Assembly (NCBI RefSeq): GCF_009664975.1
Contig: NZ_WJXB01000001.1
Coordinates: 744,001 to 808,000 of the forward strand
DNA length: 64,000 nt
Direction: 5' to 3'
Origin: Paenibacillus monticola
Lineage (GTDB): Bacteria; Bacillota; Bacilli; Paenibacillales; Paenibacillaceae
A program made the translations under genes and the position numbers. The notes below the pieces were generated by a model. It was given only the letters and a program-made list of their open reading frames with translations, was not told the origin of the DNA and ran no database searches. Below are positions 14,051 to 22,943 of this stretch, one piece after another (the stretch's first letter is position 1; each line of letters begins with the position of its first letter).

Positions 14051-16039
14051 TCATTCCTCATTCTCGCTGGCGATTAACCAGCTTGTGTAAAGCTCATCAA
14101 GCTTTGCCTGCGCCGCATCGCGCTGCTGCTGAAGTTGGATCAGCCCTTCAGCATCGCTGCTAATTAGGGGATCAAGCATATTAGCATCAATCATTCCCAG
14201 AAGCTGCTCGGCTTCTGCGATATCCTGCTCCCAAGAGGTCTGGGAGCGTGACTTGCGGGATGCAGGGGAAGAGGCTCGTGCAGAACTACTTCTCTGTGCT
14301 CGCTCCCTACGTGCAGAGTTATCGGCCTGAGCTATAAGTTGACTCGCCGACTGAGAAGCAGTCTTGCTATATCCAGCTTCTTTTAGATATTCGGAAGCTG
14401 CAGCTTTCTCTGCTTGTTTTTCCTTATAATACTCATAATTCCCAGAGAACGCGGTAAACTTACCTTCTTCAATGGACCAGAGCTTATGGAAAAGACGATT
14501 AATGAAATAACGGTCATGGGACACAGCCAGCACGGTGCCGGGGAAATCCTCCAATGCTTCCTCAAGCGCCTCTCGAGAATCAATATCCAAATGGTTAGTC
14601 GGCTCATCAAGGATCAGCAGATTTGGGCGGCGATGCATCAATATTGCAAAGCGCAGCCGGGTCCATTCTCCACCGGAGAGATTCGTAATATCTTTGAATA
14701 CATCACTGCCATAGAAGAGAAACCGAGCTAGCTGTCCCCGGGCTTCACCCTCTTCAAGTCCTGCTTCCTCGCGGAAATAGCGCAATACGGATTGTCCGCT
14801 ATCGTCCGGAACAGCTTCTTGAGCGAGATAACCAATGACGGCTCGTGAACCAAGTGTGCAGGTCCCATTGTCCGGAGTTTCCTGACCAAGAATAATGCGC
14901 AGCAGTGTACTCTTGCCAGCACCGTTTCCGCCAATGAGCGCAGTTGTCTCCCCGTATCGCAGCACTTCACTAGCTCCCTGAAACAGGCAACGATCACCAT
15001 AAGATTTAGCAATTCGATCTAATATAACAGCCTGATTGCCGGAACGGTCCTTCTGCTCCAGCTGCAAATCCATGGATTTGCGCTCCAGAATAGGACGCTT
15101 GACCTTGACCATCCGGTCTAGTGCCTTCTGCATCGATGCGGCTCGGCGATGGAAGGATGGGTTGGGCGGATTGGAACGGTTTCCCCATTCAATCAGCCGT
15201 TTGATGCTCTCCTGCATTTGCTTAATTTTCTTCTGCTGCTCTTGATAGTCAGCGAACTGCAGCAGCAACCGGGTTTCCTTCTCGACTTGATAACCGCTGT
15301 AATTCGTATGAAAAGTAATAGCCTCTCCGTCTTCAATCTCGATGATTTTTTTGACTACTGCATCCAGAAAGTAGCGGTCATGGGAGATGGCCAGCACGGT
15401 ACCCTCATAGCTCTGCAGAAATTGCTCCAGCCATTCGATAGCGTTCATATCGAGATGATTGGTTGGTTCATCCAACAGTAGGACATCTGGCTTGCGCAGC
15501 AGCAGCTCTGCAAGTCCTACTTTCGTCTTCTCACCGCCGGAGAGGGAGGCGAAGCTGCGGCCGTACTGCCCGCTTCCAATCCCGAGACCTGCAGATATAC
15601 GCTGGATGGAGGATTCAATCTCATAACCTCCGGCAGTTTCGAATTTATCCTGTAGGCTGCCGTATTCCTGCAATAGCTTGTTCCAGATTTGTTGGTCATT
15701 TTCCACATTCGAGACGGACATTTCTTGCTCTAGCTCCCGCAGACGGCTTTGCCATTGCAGGGGTTCAGCGAAGCTACGCTGTAAGACACTATATACAGTT
15801 TCTTGCCCACTAACCTCCTGGATCTGCGACAGCAGTCCGATTACACTACCCCGGCGTAGCGAGATTTGTCCTTGATCAGGTCGTTCTTCCCCATTCAGCA
15901 GATGGAAGAGGGTAGTTTTGCCGCAGCCGTTGCGGCCGATGAGACCGATTTTTTCGCCTTGGCGAATATCGAAGGTAATATCGTTCAGTACGAGCTGGGC
16001 TCCGTGGTATTTTTGTACATTTTGACATTGAATAATCAT
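14051..16039 (-). CDS. ABC-F family ATPase (ribosome-associated)
   Basis: This 662-residue protein carries two ATPase domains and no membrane segment, the ABC-F layout. The first domain has GRNGCGKT (35-42), LSGGEKTKVGLAELL and DEPTNHLD; the second has GGNGAGKST, LSGGEWTRLRFAI and DEPTNHLD. Between them is the arginine/lysine-rich P-site linker (NPPNPSFHRRAASMQKALDR). The C-terminus ends in a basic, Ser-rich stretch and a coiled coil. Such proteins act on stalled or antibiotic-bound ribosomes; this one resembles the Vga/Msr-like and YheS-like groups, and which applies is not resolvable here. Confidence 0.88.
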   Translation of the reverse strand: MIIQCQNVQKYHGAQLVLNDITFDIRQGEKIGLIGRNGCGKTTLFHLLNGEERPDQGQISLRRGSVIGLLSQIQEVSGQETVYSVLQRSFAEPLQWQSRLRELEQEMSVSNVENDQQIWNKLLQEYGSLQDKFETAGGYEIESSIQRISAGLGIGSGQYGRSFASLSGGEKTKVGLAELLLRKPDVLLLDEPTNHLDMNAIEWLEQFLQSYEGTVLAISHDRYFLDAVVKKIIEIEDGEAITFHTNYSGYQVEKETRLLLQFADYQEQQKKIKQMQESIKRLIEWGNRSNPPNPSFHRRAASMQKALDRMVKVKRPILERKSMDLQLEQKDRSGNQAVILDRIAKSYGDRCLFQGASEVLRYGETTALIGGNGAGKSTLLRIILGQETPDNGTCTLGSRAVIGYLAQEAVPDDSGQSVLRYFREEAGLEEGEARGQLARFLFYGSDVFKDITNLSGGEWTRLRFAILMHRRPNLLILDEPTNHLDIDSREALEEALEDFPGTVLAVSHDRYFINRLFHKLWSIEEGKFTAFSGNYEYYKEKQAEKAAASEYLKEAGYSKTASQSASQLIAQADNSARRERAQRSSSARASSPASRKSRSQTSWEQDIAEAEQLLGMIDANMLDPLISSDAEGLIQLQQQRDAAQAKLDELYTSWLIASENEE

Positions 16040-16121
16040 TAGGATTCTCCTTTAGGAATACCCTTTCACCGCTGACTGTTCCTCATAGTAGAAATATTGC
16101 TCTATCCCGTAATTGAATATA

Positions 16122-16152
16122 AAAAAGACCGTAGGGAAATTTCCCCACGGCC
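16122..16152 (-). terminator. Terminator of the 54-residue orphan gene
   Basis: The hairpin CCGTAGGGAAA/TTTCCCCACGG, read on the reverse strand, is followed by TCTTTTTT. Confidence 0.8.
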
Positions 16153-16169
16153 TGATCATTCTCCGGTTA

Positions 16170-16334
16170 TTAGATCCGTCGAGGTGAAGGCAGGAAAGGC
16201 ATTTCACAATTGTTTAGTATTATTGGGTTCTTGAAAATGGACAGATTTCTCCCGTTAACGCCATTTACATGAACGATGCCAGCCATAGCAATAGGCAGCC
16301 GGCTAATAACACTGTTGGTCCAATTATGATCCAT
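16170..16334 (-). CDS. 54-residue protein of unknown function
   Basis: I start at the ATG at 16334, which has AAGGAGG nine bases upstream; the frame runs on to 16379 without another ribosome site. The product is hydrophobic in its first half (PIAMAGIVHVNGVNGRNLSIF), then ends in a Pro-rich PFLPSPRRI. It has a strong ribosome site and its own terminator, so it is probably real. No family recognised; size and composition recall spore-associated small proteins, but this is weak. Confidence 0.5.
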   Translation of the reverse strand: MDHNWTNSVISRLPIAMAGIVHVNGVNGRNLSIFKNPIILNNCEMPFLPSPRRI

Positions 16335-16534
16335 TCCTCCACACCTCCTTCTTAGTAAATTTATATTCATATTATTCAATTATTACAGAATAAGCAAGGG
16401 GCAAAGCTGGAAATGGCTTAGTTCCTTGTGTAAATAATGATGATTTTCATTGCATATTCTAATATTATTACAATAATATGGTTCTATGGCGGAGGACAAC
16501 CCGCTAAATCTATTATACGAAAAGAGGATAACTT

Positions 16535-16912
16535 ATGGCACTTTTTGACGGGTTGCTCGGTAACGCTTCTCAGGTGGATATTGCTGCTGTACAACAGGAA
16601 TATGCACAGATTCTTGCCCCTCAGGAGAAGATTGAACGAGCTTATAAGCTGATTAGAGATATGTTTATTTTTACGGATAAGCGGCTTATTCTAGTAGATA
16701 AACAAGGAATAACCGGGAAGAAGACGGAGTATCATTCCATCCCTTACAAAAGTATCTCGCACTATTCAGTCGAGACTGCCGGGCACTTTGACCTGGATGC
16801 AGAGTTATGTCTCTATATTTCCAGCAGTGCAGTGCCGGTAAAGAAGACGTTCAACAAATCTGTGAATATCTATGAGGTACAGGCTGTGCTATCGCATTAT
16901 ATATTGAAATAA
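16535..16912 (+). CDS. PH-domain protein (bacterial PH fold)
   Basis: This 125-residue protein reads through the bacterial PH pattern: LAPQEKIERAYKLIRDMFIFTDKRLILVDKQG, then EYHSIPYKSISHYSVETAG and LYISSSAVPVKKTFNKS. It is common in Bacillales as a soluble protein of unknown role. Its stop codon abuts the stop of the reverse-strand chromate transporter gene, with no spacer. Confidence 0.8.
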   Translation: MALFDGLLGNASQVDIAAVQQEYAQILAPQEKIERAYKLIRDMFIFTDKRLILVDKQGITGKKTEYHSIPYKSISHYSVETAGHFDLDAELCLYISSSAVPVKKTFNKSVNIYEVQAVLSHYILK

Positions 16913-17452
16913 TTATACAGTATAACGGAGCACAAGCCCGCCATAGGCAAAAGCAGCAAGGATCACTATGGCAGGGTGAAGCTTGAGATGCTTCATGGCC
17001 CAAAAAGCAATCGCAGCGATAATCAGGGTCTGCCAAATTCCGATGGAGTCCGCGGGACCCTTGGCCATTTTCCAAGTTAGCACAGCCATCATCACGGCAA
17101 TAACGGGTTGTACCAGCAATGTCATTCCCTTAACTACAGGCGATTGCTTGTATTTCTGCATCACCTCAAGCAGGATGATAAGCGCCGTGGCGGAAGGAAC
17201 GATGGTAGCCAACAAAGCGACGACCAGCCCGATCCAACCATAAACATCATAGCCCACATAAGTGGCGATTTTGGTAGCGATCGGACCGGGCAGGGCGTTG
17301 CCCAGTGCCAGCATATTGGAGAATTGCTCATTGGTGAGCCAACCATAATGTGGAACGATTTCCTGATACATCAGAGGAATGGAGGAAGGTCCGCCACCAT
17401 AACCTAGCAGATTAGCCATAAAAAATCCGTAAATCAGTTTTAGCCATTCCAT
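16913..17452 (-). CDS. Chromate transporter, short-chain subunit 2 (CHR)
   Basis: This 179-residue membrane protein starts directly after the stop of its partner. It has the CHR signature GYGGGPSSIPLMYQEIV near the N-terminus and LGNALPGPIATKIATYVGY (about 50-68), plus several hydrophobic spans. Firmicute CHR proteins of this size work in pairs (as YwrA/YwrB in B. subtilis), exporting chromate from the cytoplasm. Its role in this organism, including other oxyanions, is uncertain. Confidence 0.85.
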   Translation of the reverse strand: MEWLKLIYGFFMANLLGYGGGPSSIPLMYQEIVPHYGWLTNEQFSNMLALGNALPGPIATKIATYVGYDVYGWIGLVVALLATIVPSATALIILLEVMQKYKQSPVVKGMTLLVQPVIAVMMAVLTWKMAKGPADSIGIWQTLIIAAIAFWAMKHLKLHPAIVILAAFAYGGLVLRYTV

Positions 17453-18031
17453 CTAGGGTGTCCCTCCTTGATTCTTCCTGGCGAGTATTCGAAAATGGAC
17501 CGTTCCGTAAGCGAGATAGAGCAGAATGACAATTGCCGGATGCACGTGCAGCACTTCAAGTAAGAGCAAGGCCAGCAGGAATAAGGCTACGCCCATAATC
17601 TTCCCCAAGCCTTTATAGGCTTTTTGCGCAAATTCGTAAGCCATCAATCCAAGCATCACCGCGATTACAGGAGATACCCCCGCAATCATCCCGGCCACCA
17701 CTTTAGAGCCACTTAAATAATTGACAGCTGACAGCAATGCGATCATTGCAATACAACTGGGCAGGATATGGGCCAGGACAGACAGGATAGCGCCCCTTAC
17801 ACCCCGGAGTTTATAGCCTAAGTAAGCGGCCATTTTGGTAGCGATAGGGCCCGGAAGTGCATTGGCTATCGCCAGTGTATCGCCAAATTCATCATCATTT
17901 AACCAGTTGTAACGGGTAACGGCATCATGTCGGATCAGAGGAATTACGGAGGGTCCTCCACCGTAGCCGAGTATCCCGGTTCTGAACATAGCCACTGTTA
18001 ATTCTACATAATCATTATGAATCGATTTCAT
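17453..18031 (-). CDS. Chromate transporter, short-chain subunit 1 (CHR)
   Basis: This 192-residue partner of the downstream gene has matching signature segments (GYGGGPSVIPLIRHDAV, then AIANALPGPIATKMAAYLGY) and about five hydrophobic spans. The TAG stop is followed immediately by the ATG of the second gene, consistent with stoichiometric co-translation of a heterodimer. An AGGTCTCAC-type stretch precedes the ATG. Confidence 0.85.
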   Translation of the reverse strand: MKSIHNDYVELTVAMFRTGILGYGGGPSVIPLIRHDAVTRYNWLNDDEFGDTLAIANALPGPIATKMAAYLGYKLRGVRGAILSVLAHILPSCIAMIALLSAVNYLSGSKVVAGMIAGVSPVIAVMLGLMAYEFAQKAYKGLGKIMGVALFLLALLLLEVLHVHPAIVILLYLAYGTVHFRILARKNQGGTP

Positions 18032-18100
18032 GTGAGACCTCCCCTACTTTAGAGCTATTCTATACAAATCGTATGATTCTAACTAGCAATTACAATACAT

Positions 18101-18154
18101 AGAACGTAATCTTTGTGCATGGATCACAAAAAGCGCTGCTAGAATTTACGTTCT
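18101..18154. promoter_or_regulatory. Nested inverted repeats upstream of the gamma-glutamyltransferase gene
   Basis: An outer pair AGAACGTAA (18101-18109) / TTACGTTCT (18146-18154) encloses an inner pair TTTGTG (18112-18117) / CACAAA (18125-18130). It lies about 80 bases before the gene and may bind a regulator such as PucR. The inner GTGCAT...CACAA pattern recurs upstream of the BMP lipoprotein gene. Confidence 0.45.
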
Positions 18155-18235
18155 TTCCTAACCGATTGACAGATGAATTTCATGTAATGTTAAATAGCAC
18201 TAACTAGGCGACATGTTTAGAGGGGGATGGGAAGC

Positions 18236-19813
18236 ATGACGAAGAGACCTGTAATAGGCACGAAGACAATGGTAGTCAGCCCCCATTATTTAGCTTCTGC
18301 AGCAGGTGCCCGCATTTTGCAGCTAGGGGGTAATGCCTTTGATGCAGCGGTAGCTGTCAGTGCCACACTGGCTGTTGTGTATCCGCATATGACTGGGCTT
18401 GGAGGCGACTCCTTCTGGTTAACCTATAGCGCCGTTGAAGGGCGTGTCCGGGCTTACAATGGCAGTGGACGCTCAGGCTATGGAGTCAACAGAGGCCGTT
18501 ATGCTGGTGAATCCTCTATCCCAAGACGGGGAATCAAGAGCGCCATTACGGTGCCTGGGATGGTGGACAGCTGGGAGGCTATGCTGCATCAATATGGTCG
18601 CCTCAGCTGGGCAGAGGTGCTGGAGCCAGCGATCAGCTACGCTTCCGAAGGTTTTCCACTATCGCCGGACCAACGGAACAATACGCTTCTCGCAGGTGCT
18701 GCACTGTCAGTGGAAGCGTCTGCGATCTACATTCCGGGTGGAGTAATTCCAGCGACGGGAGACCGATTTGTCCAGAGGCAGCTGGCGGCAACGCTGCGGA
18801 GCCTGGCGGCCGGTGGCAGGGATGTATTTTATAAGGGCAAGATCGCGGAGGATATTTGTGATTATATGCTGGCTGCGGGCGGGTATCTTACACGGGATGA
18901 TTTCGCGGATCACCAGGGAAACTGGGCTGAGCCAATCTCAACGGAATATCATGGTCATACGGTTTATCAAGTCCCCCCGAATTCGCAGGGGTTTGCCGGG
19001 TTGATGAGCCTGAATATACTGGAAAACTTCAATTTTGGTGCAATCAAGCATGGTTCCTATGAATACTATCATCTGCTGATTGAGGCGCTGAAGCTAAGCT
19101 TTCGCGATCGAGATAAGGTGCTTACCGATCCGGAGTTCAGCCACATTCCGCTGGATCATTTGCTGGATAAGAGCTATGCAGCTGAGCTGGCTGCTACAAT
19201 TTCGCTGAAAAAAGCGGCAAACCTAAGCAGTGAGCCGATTGGCCGGGATACGGCTTATGCGGCAGTGGTGGATGCGGAGGGAAATTCGGTCTCTTTTATC
19301 CAGAGCCTGTATTTTGAATTCGGATCAGGAGTCGTGGCAGGAGATACGGGAATCCTGCTGCAGAATAGAGGGTCATTCTTCTCGCTTGATCCTGGATCTA
19401 TCAATACGTTGGAGCCGCACAAGCGCAGCTTCCATACACTGATGCCTGCCATGGCGTGCCGGGATGGCAAGCCTGCTATTCTATACGGCACTCAAGGTGG
19501 CGAAGGACAGCCACAGACCCAAACTTTGCTGCTTACACGGATGCTGCATTATGGCATGAACCCGCAAGCAGCTGTGGATGAACCGCGATTTGTGTGGGGC
19601 AGAACCTGGGGCGAGCCTACGCAAGAGCTAAAGGTAGAAAGTAGGGTAGCTGACGAGGTGCTTTCAGAGCTTACGGAAGCTGGACATCTGGTACGTGAGG
19701 TAGACGAATATGATGGGATAGTCGGCCACGCCCATGTCATCTCCATTGATAGCAACGGTTACCGCAGCGGTGGAACTGACCCGCGTTGTGACGGGGCGGC
19801 GATTGGATGGTAG
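18236..19813 (+). CDS. Gamma-glutamyltransferase-family protein
   Basis: I use the ATG at 18236, nine bases after AGAGGGGG; an ATG at 18227 is too close to that site. The 525-residue product is an Ntn-hydrolase of the GGT family: GGNAFDAAVAVSATLAVVYPHMTGLGGDSF near the N-terminus and the autocleavage/nucleophile Thr at 339 in RDTAYAAVVD, then PGKRSFHTLMPA-like and TQGGEGQPQTQ segments. No signal peptide is seen, so it is probably cytoplasmic. Placed just upstream of the ureide cluster, it may cleave gamma-glutamyl or other amide conjugates. Confidence 0.85.
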   Translation: MTKRPVIGTKTMVVSPHYLASAAGARILQLGGNAFDAAVAVSATLAVVYPHMTGLGGDSFWLTYSAVEGRVRAYNGSGRSGYGVNRGRYAGESSIPRRGIKSAITVPGMVDSWEAMLHQYGRLSWAEVLEPAISYASEGFPLSPDQRNNTLLAGAALSVEASAIYIPGGVIPATGDRFVQRQLAATLRSLAAGGRDVFYKGKIAEDICDYMLAAGGYLTRDDFADHQGNWAEPISTEYHGHTVYQVPPNSQGFAGLMSLNILENFNFGAIKHGSYEYYHLLIEALKLSFRDRDKVLTDPEFSHIPLDHLLDKSYAAELAATISLKKAANLSSEPIGRDTAYAAVVDAEGNSVSFIQSLYFEFGSGVVAGDTGILLQNRGSFFSLDPGSINTLEPHKRSFHTLMPAMACRDGKPAILYGTQGGEGQPQTQTLLLTRMLHYGMNPQAAVDEPRFVWGRTWGEPTQELKVESRVADEVLSELTEAGHLVREVDEYDGIVGHAHVISIDSNGYRSGGTDPRCDGAAIGW

Positions 19814-19881
19814 GTATGATGGAGAGATACAAAAGGACGGGTCCCCGGGCTTACGGGAGATATGGAGGGGAACAGAGGCTT

Positions 19882-21051
19882 ATGAACAATCGGTATGGTG
19901 CTTATATTGCACCAGAGCTTGCGGTTTCGAAGCTCGGACACGGGACACTGGATGGACTGATCTTCGCGGTAAAAGATGTATTCGCAGTTGCTGGTCACAG
20001 CTCTTCTGCCGGTAATCCAGACTGGTTGCGCAGCCATGAACCGTCATCAAACCATGCTACTGCGGTACGGAAGTTGCTGTTGTCAGGAGCATCCTTGAAG
20101 GGAGCTACACATACAGATGAACTGATGTACAGCCTCGGAGGCGAGAACTATCATTATGGCACACCGGTAAATCCCCGCGCACTGGACCGTATACCCGGCG
20201 GCTCCTCCAGCGGTTCGGCAGTGGCCGTAGCCGCTGGGAGCGTGGATTTCGCTCTAGGTACAGATACCGGGGGTTCCACTCGTGTTCCCTCAGCCTATTG
20301 CGGAGTATACGGCTTTCGTCCAACACATGGAGTAGTAGCGATGGATGGGGTGATCCCGCTCGCTCCGAGCTTTGATACGGTGGGTTGGATAGCAGATAGT
20401 GTTAATGTTCTGCAGAAGGTAGGCACAGTGTTGCTAGGTTCAGAAGAAAAAAGGAAGAGCACGATGGCGAAGGTTTATGTTGCTACGGATTGTTGGGCAC
20501 TTGCTGAGCAGGAAAGTGCAAGAGGATTAATGGAGAGTCTGCGGCAACTCCAGGCTGGAGCAGACAGCACAAGCGAAATGGAAATAGCGACAGAAGGACT
20601 TAGGAGCTGGATGGATATCTTCCGAGAGCTGCAAGGCGATGAAATATGGGCGACTCATGGTGCCTGGATTGAGAAGATGAAGCCCACCTTCGGGCCGGAT
20701 ATTGCCGCTCGCTTCGCTTGGGCGGGTAGCCTGTCGGGAAAGGATCATAGTCTGGCGCAGACGATACGCCAGACTATATCAGCGAGGCTGAGGCTACTGC
20801 TTGGGGAGGAGAACTGTCTCGTGATTCCGACTGTACCCGGGCCTGCACCGCTGCTCGGTGGAGATTTGCAGCAGCTCGAGCAGAACCGCAGCGGAGCGAT
20901 GATGCTCAGCTGCATCGCAGGGTTGGCGGATCTACCACAGATCACACTGCCGGTGATCTCGGATTGCGGTCTGCCGCTGGGACTCTCTGTGATTGGAGGA
21001 CATGGTCAGGATCTGCGATTGTTGTCCTGGGTTAATAATATCTGGCAATAA
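19882..21051 (+). CDS. Amidase (amidase-signature family)
   Basis: The open frame overlaps the GGT stop; I place the start at the ATG at 19882, after GGAGGGG and AGAGG, though ATG at 19819 is possible. The 389-residue product has the Ser-cisSer-Lys triad: K31 in AVKDVF, the GGSSSGSAVAVAAG motif (106-119) with the cis-Ser, and nucleophile S132 in GTDTGGSTRVPSA. Such enzymes hydrolyse small amides, carbamoyl or allophanate-like compounds. Next to purine-breakdown genes it may act on a ureide intermediate, but no substrate is shown. Confidence 0.8.
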   Translation: MNNRYGAYIAPELAVSKLGHGTLDGLIFAVKDVFAVAGHSSSAGNPDWLRSHEPSSNHATAVRKLLLSGASLKGATHTDELMYSLGGENYHYGTPVNPRALDRIPGGSSSGSAVAVAAGSVDFALGTDTGGSTRVPSAYCGVYGFRPTHGVVAMDGVIPLAPSFDTVGWIADSVNVLQKVGTVLLGSEEKRKSTMAKVYVATDCWALAEQESARGLMESLRQLQAGADSTSEMEIATEGLRSWMDIFRELQGDEIWATHGAWIEKMKPTFGPDIAARFAWAGSLSGKDHSLAQTIRQTISARLRLLLGEENCLVIPTVPGPAPLLGGDLQQLEQNRSGAMMLSCIAGLADLPQITLPVISDCGLPLGLSVIGGHGQDLRLLSWVNNIWQ

Positions 21052-21072
21052 TCTAAAAGAAAACTTCAATAG

Positions 21073-21114
21073 AACTTCCGGAACCGCTATTTTAGTGGGC
21101 TTGGGAGTTTTTTT
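21073..21114 (+). terminator. Terminator after the amidase gene
   Basis: AACTTCCGG pairs with TTGGGAGTT (three wobbles), followed by seven T. Confidence 0.6.
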
Positions 21115-21234
21115 GCGTGAATAAATATCAACTTACCAAAGGGAATATTCTAATATTGTGTGTCATACGTAATATTATCTAACATAATTTAGTGATAATT
21201 TCAACTTTCTCTTTTCAATAGGATTCATTTTCTC

Positions 21235-21258
21235 TATAATGTTACATAAAGTAACATT
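21235..21258 (+). promoter_or_regulatory. pucR promoter region with inverted repeat
   Basis: A TATAAT at 21235-21240 overlaps a perfect inverted repeat AATGTTAC-ATAAA-GTAACATT (21238-21258). A second TATAAT lies at 21267. A repressor or PucR itself could bind the repeat; it does not match the B. subtilis PucR box. Confidence 0.5.
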
Positions 21259-21302
21259 GTGGATCGTATAATTGAAAATGATTTTATATAAGGAGGGGTG
21301 GC

Positions 21303-22877
21303 ATGCATCTTACAGTTGAAGAAGCGTTGTCCATTTATCCTTTATCCGAAGCAAAACTTATTGCCGGATCCAAAGGGAAACACCGGATTATCAAGTCGAT
21401 TAATGTGATGGATGCTCCCGACATTTCAGATTGGATCAAGGAAGGAGAAATGCTGCTTACGACAGCGTATTTGATTAAAGATAATTTGGAAGATGCGTCA
21501 GCTCTGTTACAGACACTGAATCGAAGAGGGTCCGCGGGTCTAGGCATCAAACTGGGACGCTTTTGGGATGCTGTGCCGGAGAAGCTGATTGCCGAGGCGG
21601 AAATGCTGAATTTCCCTTTGATCGAGCTGCCCTTCCAGTTTACCTTTTCCGATCAGATGAATGGTCTGTTCCGTGCTGAGCATGCGCGCAGCACAAATGT
21701 TCTGCAGAGCATTATGGAGAAACAGAGAAAGCTGATGCGGTTCGCCCTGCGTTCTGGCCGGAACCGTCCGTTGTTTGAATCCGTGTCTGAGGTGATCGAA
21801 CATCCGCTTGCTATAATTAGCGCCAGGGGTGGCGTTGTCTATAATAATTCTGAGTATACGGAGCCACAGTTGCTGGAAGGCTGGCCTTGGCAGAAGCGGA
21901 ATCAGCGCTTTCGTATTGGCGACAAGCCGGGTTTTCGCATACCGTTTCTACAGGGGGATGAATGCTCCGGTTATCTAATCTATTGTTCTATTGATCCATT
22001 GCTGCTCCCAGTAGAAGAAAGCCTGTTCGTTCAAGGTGCCGAGCTTATATCATTTCATATTCAATCCGGGTATGAGGATTATTTTGAGCAGGCAGAGCAT
22101 CGTGAATTCAGTGGATTGCTGCGGCGTTGTCTGAACGGTGGTATGTCCTGCGGGGAATTGGCAGAGGCGGCAGTCAAGCTGGAGGTTGAGTTGCTATTAT
22201 CACCCTTTCAGTTTGTGCTGACCGATACGATTGCTACCGGAGAAGCACGCCAAAGTGAGCTGCTTAGATTAAAGGAAGAGTATATCGAACATCCTGTATT
22301 GCTGGAGATGAAGGCGATACATGTTATTGTCGATGAAGGCCTCTTGTCGCTATACCCTGGAGATCGGCATAGTCCAGAACAGTTTCGGGAACTGATAAAT
22401 GCTTGTCTTCATAACCTGAAGTTTGATAATGGGTATGTTCCGCGGGCGGCGGTCAGTAGCTGCAAGACAAAGCCTGAAGGTCTGAAGGAAGCTTTTGCTG
22501 AGGTCAAAGAATGTATGGAAATGGTCCAAAAGTGGGGTGGGCACGGGAATGTTGTCCATTATCGGCAGCTTGAACTTGACCTACTTCTGGGTCAACTGCC
22601 TTCGGAAGTGATGGAGAAATACATCAATGGAAGTCTGCGGGGTTTGCTTAGCCGGGAGCCGGAGTATGTAAAAGAAATGCTGCACACGCTGGAAGTCTAT
22701 CTGGAGAACGACGGTCATGTGAATGAGACCGCCAAAAAGCTGTTTATCCATCGTAATACAGCTACCTACCGGATTGAGAAGCTCAGCGAATTGCTGGATG
22801 TCGATTTCAAAAAAATAAGTGACTTAATGAGATTGAAGTTAGTGTTTATGTTCCGCAGAATGCTGGGACGGGGCTGA
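21303..22877 (+). CDS. pucR: PucR-type purine catabolism regulator
   Basis: This 524-residue protein has the N-terminal PucR domain (LTVEEALSIYPLSEAKLIAG..., IKSINVMDAPDISDWIKEGEMLLTT), a middle GGDEF-like CdaR region (about 260-430) and the C-terminal HTH_30 domain with YLENDGHVNETAKKLFIHRNTATYRIEKL. In B. subtilis, PucR activates puc genes in response to ureides. It is well placed as the regulator of the genes downstream. Confidence 0.88.
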   Translation: MHLTVEEALSIYPLSEAKLIAGSKGKHRIIKSINVMDAPDISDWIKEGEMLLTTAYLIKDNLEDASALLQTLNRRGSAGLGIKLGRFWDAVPEKLIAEAEMLNFPLIELPFQFTFSDQMNGLFRAEHARSTNVLQSIMEKQRKLMRFALRSGRNRPLFESVSEVIEHPLAIISARGGVVYNNSEYTEPQLLEGWPWQKRNQRFRIGDKPGFRIPFLQGDECSGYLIYCSIDPLLLPVEESLFVQGAELISFHIQSGYEDYFEQAEHREFSGLLRRCLNGGMSCGELAEAAVKLEVELLLSPFQFVLTDTIATGEARQSELLRLKEEYIEHPVLLEMKAIHVIVDEGLLSLYPGDRHSPEQFRELINACLHNLKFDNGYVPRAAVSSCKTKPEGLKEAFAEVKECMEMVQKWGGHGNVVHYRQLELDLLLGQLPSEVMEKYINGSLRGLLSREPEYVKEMLHTLEVYLENDGHVNETAKKLFIHRNTATYRIEKLSELLDVDFKKISDLMRLKLVFMFRRMLGRG

Positions 22878-22943
22878 AAAATCGCCGGAATGATCTGAGT
22901 TAGAAGGGCGGATCACATAAGGTTATAAAAAGGAGGGGGAAAG

